From assembly GCF_002631185.1 (NCBI RefSeq), contig NZ_PDNU01000001.1, forward strand, positions 62,001 to 126,000: a stretch of 64,000 bases of DNA, written 5' to 3'. This DNA comes from Teichococcus rhizosphaerae (GTDB lineage: Bacteria; Pseudomonadota; Alphaproteobacteria; Acetobacterales; Acetobacteraceae). The notes below the pieces were generated by a model, which saw only the letters and a list, made by a program, of their open reading frames with translations, searched no databases and was not told the DNA's origin. Within the stretch, counting starts at the first letter, position 1; every line of letters starts with the position of its first letter. The translations under genes and the position numbers were made by a program. Shown here piece by piece: positions 60,227 through 64,000 of this stretch.

Positions 60227-62560
60227 TCACACCAGCACGGAGGTGAGGCTCTGCTGTTCCAGGAAGCTCAGCCGCGAGGCATGGTCGTCCAGCCGGCACA
60301 GCATGAAGCCGGACAGCCCGAACCCGACGCGGCGCGTGTCCTCCGGGCCATGGCGCGAGAGATCGACGCCCTCCCCGGTGTCGATCTCCACCTCCAGCGG
60401 GCCGTCCAGTTCCGCCGGCGGCAGGTCGAGCATCAGCGTCGGGTGCTGGCCTGGCTGGAGCGTGACCTCGAACTGCGCGATGGTGACGCCCCGGCTGTGG
60501 CAGCGGAGATTCACCGCCAGCGGCTCCGGCGGGGAATGGGTCTGGAGGTAGAGGCGGAGCGGCGTGCCGCTGGCCTCCCCCGGAACCGGCAGGCGCAGCG
60601 TGCCGCCGCCGCCGCGGCACCACACCCCCCATTCCTCCAGCGGATACCAGCCCGGCCCCTCGCGCGCCATGTCGGCCATGGCGGCGTCGAGATCGGGGCG
60701 GGCGAGGGGGCGGCGGCGGACCGGGTAGCTGCGGCCGAGGGTCAGGCTGGCGCGCGCCTCCAACGGCCGCGGCGGGCGCTGCGCCAGCGCCCGCAGGGCG
60801 GCAAAGACCTGGTCCTTCACCGCGCTCCAGCCGCGTGGGCGGCCCTTCTCGAGCACCACCGCCTCCTGCGCCGCGCGGAAGGCATCGTCGAACATGACGC
60901 GCTCCAGCAGCGCCTCCAGCTCGGGCAGACTCTGCGGGGTGAAGTAGAGCGCCGCCTCGCCACCCGCCTCCGTCAGGGCCGAGTGGCGCGGCGTGATCAC
61001 CACCTTGCCATGCGCCAGCGCCTCGGTGACCGGCAGGCCCCAGCCCTCGTAGTAGCTGTTGTAGACGGTGAAGGCGCAGCGCTCGTAGAGCGCGTCCAGC
61101 TCCAGGTCCGAGATGCGCGAGAGCAGCACGACGTGGCGCTGCAGTTCGGGCGCGTTGCGCAGCAGGTTCAGCGCCGCCTCGGCATGCCAGCCCGGCTTGC
61201 CCACGCAGACCAGCCGCGGCACCCGCGCGGCGCCGTGCCGCCGGATCAGCTGCAGCCAGGCGGTGAACACCAGCAGGTGGTTCTTGCGGCTCTCGATGGT
61301 GGAGACGAACAGGGCGAAGCGCTCGTTCGGCCGCAGCGCGCGCAGCGCCGGCAGCGCCGCGTCGCCGGAAAGGGTGGCGACGCTGCGGGGGTCGGCGTCG
61401 AGCCGCACCACATGGGCGGGCAGGGAAAGCTCCGGCTGCAGCCGGGCCATCTGCTCCCTGACGTCGCGCAGGGTGTTCTCGGAGTTGCAGAGCAGCCCGT
61501 GCGCGTGCAGCCCCAGCGCGGAGAACCAGCGCGAATAGTCCTGCACCATCGTCTGCAGGCAGTGCTCGGGCACGATCAGCGGCACGCAGTCATGCACGAA
61601 GGGCACGTAGCGGACGCCGTCGCGCTCCTGCGCGAGGCGCAGGGCGCGGAAATACTCGGCGAAGCCGAAGGAATTGCCGAGGTTGACCAGCAGCGCCCCG
61701 GGCGCGAAGGCCATCGGCGGGGCCTTGGCCACCTTCTCGCGCAGCGCCTCGCGGGCCTCGGTCCATTCGGGGTCCTCGGTGTCGGAGCCCGAGGCGGACA
61801 GGGCGCACAGCGTGGCGAAGCCTGCCGCCTCCACCACGTGCCAGTTCAGGTCGGCGGGGTTGAAGGCGGCGAAGGAGAGCCGCAGCCCGTCCGGTGGCGG
61901 CTCCGCGATGGCCTGGTTGACGATGCCGATCTGCACCCGCTGGATGCCCGTGGGCGTGCGCGCGCCGTTGAAGTAGTCCAGCACGTCGCTGACATCGAGC
62001 ACCACCGAGACGGCCGCCGCGGAAAGCAGCGAGGGTGCCGCGGCAGGAGGCGCCGCCTCCGCGGCGGCCGTGGTGCGGGCGGCGGGGTCCGGTCCAGCTG
62101 GCAGGGTCAGGGAAGGTGGGGCCCCGGAGGCGGGAGCCCGGGGCGGCGGCGCGGGCGTGGCGGCGGGCGCTCCCTGTTCCAGCCAGGGCTCGCTGGCCTG
62201 AGCCTCCTGCCGCGCATCGGCGTTGCCGGGGTCCAGCGCCACGGCGCGGGCATAGGCCAGCGCCGCCTCCCGGCGCCGGCCGAGCAGCTTGTGGGCATGG
62301 CCGATCTGCAATTGCAGGTCGGCATCCTCCGGCGCCTGCCGCTCGGCGTCCAGGTAGCGGCCCAGCGCCGCCTCCACCCTGCCGGCCTCCTTGAGGCAAT
62401 GGCCTTCCTGCACCTTCAGGGGCCACGCCTCCGGCCGCAGGGAAACCACGCGCGCATAGAACTGCGCCGCCTGGAGCCAGGCGCCCTGGTCACGCCGGCT
62501 GTCGGCCGTCGCCAGAAGCAGGTCGGCATCGTTGGAGTGAAGCTCGGCGTCTGCTGTCAT
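60227..62560 (-). CDS. TPR-repeat protein fused to a GT4-type glycosyltransferase
   Basis: A 777-residue three-part protein. Residues 5-115 form tetratricopeptide-like repeats (AAQFYARVVSLRPEAWPLKV, EAALAYARAVALDPGNADAR). Residues 115-185 are a Pro/Ala-rich linker. From about residue 185 the sequence is a GT-B glycosyltransferase whose C-terminal half has VSTIESRKNHLLVFTAWLQL, LVCVGKPGWHAEAALNLLRN and the E-x7-E motif in EGWGLPVTEALAHGKVVI. About 170 further residues of unknown fold close the protein. TPR-glycosyltransferases often modify surface polysaccharide or proteins; the acceptor here is unknown. It is not part of a visible polysaccharide cluster. Confidence 0.8.
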   Translation of the reverse strand: MTADAELHSNDADLLLATADSRRDQGAWLQAAQFYARVVSLRPEAWPLKVQEGHCLKEAGRVEAALGRYLDAERQAPEDADLQLQIGHAHKLLGRRREAALAYARAVALDPGNADARQEAQASEPWLEQGAPAATPAPPPRAPASGAPPSLTLPAGPDPAARTTAAAEAAPPAAAPSLLSAAAVSVVLDVSDVLDYFNGARTPTGIQRVQIGIVNQAIAEPPPDGLRLSFAAFNPADLNWHVVEAAGFATLCALSASGSDTEDPEWTEAREALREKVAKAPPMAFAPGALLVNLGNSFGFAEYFRALRLAQERDGVRYVPFVHDCVPLIVPEHCLQTMVQDYSRWFSALGLHAHGLLCNSENTLRDVREQMARLQPELSLPAHVVRLDADPRSVATLSGDAALPALRALRPNERFALFVSTIESRKNHLLVFTAWLQLIRRHGAARVPRLVCVGKPGWHAEAALNLLRNAPELQRHVVLLSRISDLELDALYERCAFTVYNSYYEGWGLPVTEALAHGKVVITPRHSALTEAGGEAALYFTPQSLPELEALLERVMFDDAFRAAQEAVVLEKGRPRGWSAVKDQVFAALRALAQRPPRPLEARASLTLGRSYPVRRRPLARPDLDAAMADMAREGPGWYPLEEWGVWCRGGGGTLRLPVPGEASGTPLRLYLQTHSPPEPLAVNLRCHSRGVTIAQFEVTLQPGQHPTLMLDLPPAELDGPLEVEIDTGEGVDLSRHGPEDTRRVGFGLSGFMLCRLDDHASRLSFLEQQSLTSVLV

Positions 62561-62626
62561 CGTGAGCGGTCTCGTAATCCACGCTTCGGGGGAAAGGCAA
62601 CCTCGCGGCGGCGCGGCCGCGGCGGC

Positions 62627-63406
62627 TCAGCGGTCCGGCAGGGCGGCGGCGCCGCGCAGAACCGCGCCGGCGGCGGCGGACCAGGCCTCGCCCTCGTGCA
62701 GCACCAGCCCGGGAAGGAGGCGGTCGGGGCCGCGGCCCAGACGGTGGCCGCGCAGCAGCACCCGCCGCGCTGGCTGGCCGGCGCGTGGCCAGAAGGGGGT
62801 CAGCGCCACCTCGGCGCAGCGGGCGGCGCGCAGCGCGGCGGCGGCCTCGGCGAAGCGGGAGGCGGGCAGGATCAGGCTGAGGCTGCCGCGCCGTTCCAGC
62901 GGCGCGGCCAGGGCGCGCGCCCAGGTGGCGAGATCGGGGCCTTCGCCGGCATGGGTGGCGCCGGCGCGCAGCGCCTCGGGAGGCGGGCTGCCGCCGGGCC
63001 AGTAGGGCGGGTTGGCGAAGGCGTGGTGCAGCCGGGGCAGGGCGCGCCGCAAGGCGGGGTCGGCGATGTCGCCTTCCAGCACCGTCACCCGGTCGGCGAC
63101 ACCGTTCAACACGGCGTTGCGCCGGGCCAGGGCGGCCAGCGCCGGCTCGCGCTCCACCGCGAAGACGCGCAGCTCCGGCACCCGCGCCATCAGGCAGAGG
63201 AACACCGCGCCGCTGCCGCAGCCGCCCTCCAGCACCGCCTGTCCCGGCCGGGCGGGAATGCCGGCGGCCAGCAGCACCGCGTCCAGCCCCGCCCGCAGGC
63301 CCTGGCGGGGCTGCAGCAGGCGCACCCTGCCATCCAGCAGCCGGTCCTCGGCCAATGCCTCGCCGATGTCCGGCCCCGGCTCCCCGCCTGCCAGGACGAG
63401 GCTCAC
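62627..63406 (-). CDS. TrmN6-like SAM-dependent methyltransferase
   Basis: A 259-residue methyltransferase with the SAM motif VLEGGCGSGAVFLCL near residues 57-71 and the N6-adenine motif NPPYW (about 130). RLLQPRQGLRAGLDAVLLAA before motif I is typical of TrmN6/YfiC, which methylates the N6 of adenosine 37 in tRNA-Val. The start is a GTG at 63406 overlapping the DUF2007 stop (GTGA), with GAGG upstream. Next to DUF2007 and divergent from ispB, this is a conserved alphaproteobacterial arrangement. Confidence 0.85.
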   Translation of the reverse strand: MSLVLAGGEPGPDIGEALAEDRLLDGRVRLLQPRQGLRAGLDAVLLAAGIPARPGQAVLEGGCGSGAVFLCLMARVPELRVFAVEREPALAALARRNAVLNGVADRVTVLEGDIADPALRRALPRLHHAFANPPYWPGGSPPPEALRAGATHAGEGPDLATWARALAAPLERRGSLSLILPASRFAEAAAALRAARCAEVALTPFWPRAGQPARRVLLRGHRLGRGPDRLLPGLVLHEGEAWSAAAGAVLRGAAALPDR

Positions 63407-63615
63407 GACGGGGCCTCGCCGGCGTCGCGCAGCACCGCCAGGGCGCGGGCGTGGTCCTCCGGCAGCACCGCCAGCCGGCGCGGAAAGGCGCCGATGCCGC
63501 CATGCAGGGCGCTGACATGCGCGTCGAGCTGCATGGCCGGGATCCCGGCATCCGCCAGCAGCGCCGCCAGAAAGGAGAGACGGACCGGGTCGGGGCTCTC
63601 GACCAGCACGCGCAT
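63403..63615 (-). CDS. DUF2007 domain-containing protein
   Basis: A 70-residue protein (MRVLVESPDPVRLSFLAALL, then AMQLDAHVSALHGGIGAFPR) matching the DUF2007 family of putative signal-transducing or metal-binding small proteins. It overlaps the methyltransferase start by four bases. Its function is not known. Confidence 0.85.
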   Translation of the reverse strand: MRVLVESPDPVRLSFLAALLADAGIPAMQLDAHVSALHGGIGAFPRRLAVLPEDHARALAVLRDAGEAPS

Positions 63616-63727
63616 CGGCTTGGGAACTCCGGAGGGGGAGGGGAAAGGCGGGGAACCGGGCCGGCGCCTTGCTGCCCGGAACCCCCATGGGTATGGTGCG
63701 CCCCCCAGCACAGAGGTCAATGGCCGC

Positions 63728-64000
63728 GTGAGCTTTCCCGCCGCGCCGACGCGCACCGCGCCCGATACGATGCCCAGCCCCGCCCCGCACCCCGATGCCG
63801 AGGATGCGCTGACCGCGCTCGTCGGCCTGGTCCGGGAGGATCTGGAAGCCTGCAACCGCCTCATCCTCGAGAAGATGCAGAGCCCCGTGCAGCTGATCCC
63901 GCAGCTCGCGGCGCATCTGATCGCGGCTGGCGGCAAGCGGCTGCGCCCGCTGCTGACCCTGGCGGCCGCCCGCCTCTGCGGCTACCGCGGCGAGCGGCAT
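63728..64000 (+). CDS. ispB: Polyprenyl diphosphate synthase (5' part, cut by window edge)
   Basis: Ninety-one codons remain open to the window end. The sequence has LTALVGLVREDLEACNRLIL and the GGKRLRPLLTLAAARL block, which is the isopentenyl-diphosphate-binding region of long-chain trans-prenyltransferases making the ubiquinone side chain. The aspartate-rich motifs lie beyond the edge. A GTG at 63728 has AGAGG about ten bases upstream; an ATG at 63770 is an in-frame alternative without one. It is divergent from the DUF2007/trmN6 pair. Confidence 0.9.
   Translation, partial: MSFPAAPTRTAPDTMPSPAPHPDAEDALTALVGLVREDLEACNRLILEKMQSPVQLIPQLAAHLIAAGGKRLRPLLTLAAARLCGYRGERH

Noticed and set aside
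1-64000. tRNA, rRNA, CRISPR, insertion sequence or prophage
   Set aside because: Intergenic gaps are short and I saw no tRNA-like T-loop/cloverleaf segments, spaced repeats, transposase or integrase motifs, or att-like duplications.

Overview
The window is very GC-rich, densely packed chromosomal DNA from an alphaproteobacterium. It most resembles Roseomonas or a related member of the Acetobacteraceae; this is inferred from gene content and base composition, not from a marker-gene comparison. Supporting signs are two orphan tripartite-transporter (Bug/TctC) periplasmic receptors, DUF1800/DUF1501 exported proteins, a DksA with a single zinc-site cysteine, an rpmF-plsX-fabH block, a tkt-gap-pgk operon, and ispB divergent from a DUF2007/methyltransferase pair. 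I saw no rRNA, tRNA, insertion sequence, prophage or CRISPR array. Coding density is about 95 percent and genes are often coupled through ATGA or TGATG overlaps.

Positions 1-14.7 kb hold small catabolic and transport modules. In order they are: the end of a CoxG-like protein; an ion transporter with an isocitrate-lyase/PEP-mutase family enzyme; a LysR regulator divergent from a Bug receptor and an AtuA-type gene pair; an exported alpha/beta hydrolase; a CaiB/BaiF CoA-transferase divergent from a second Bug receptor and a quinone-oxidoreductase-like MDR enzyme; a SulP anion transporter; and a ChrA chromate transporter. Positions 15-25.6 kb carry core functions: a GntR regulator, rpmF-plsX-fabH, a small membrane protein, dksA, the DUF1800/DUF1501 pair, and an elongation factor G gene behind an unusual leader of three similar hairpins.

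Positions 25.6-39.1 kb hold a ComM/YifB ATPase, an HDAC-like deacetylase, and three coupled amide-type metallohydrolases (M20 deacylase, carbamoylase, M81/MlrC). KDG kinase and KDPG-type aldolase face the hydrolases. Next come a short DnaK-like ATPase convergent with a GT2-fold protein that has lost its catalytic motifs, and a CNNM/CorC transporter. Positions 39.2-51 kb hold a succinate-semialdehyde-type dehydrogenase, the tkt-gap-pgk operon, a Pat-like acyltransferase, an XRE regulator, and hyi-glxR of glyoxylate/hydroxypyruvate metabolism.

Positions 51-64 kb hold an AI-2E-type exporter, a dipeptide/oligopeptide ABC importer (two permeases, two ATPases) with no binding-protein gene beside it, a three-subunit molybdenum hydroxylase, a TPR-glycosyltransferase fusion, and the divergent trmN6-like/DUF2007 and ispB genes at the edge.

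The signals most worth follow-up are regulatory leaders and degenerate proteins rather than an obvious new multi-gene system. They are the three-hairpin leader of fusA, a terminator-like hairpin in the chrA leader overlapped by an in-frame upstream start codon, the pseudo-glycosyltransferase, a membrane-protein gene whose only plausible start is CTG, and the three-hydrolase cassette.
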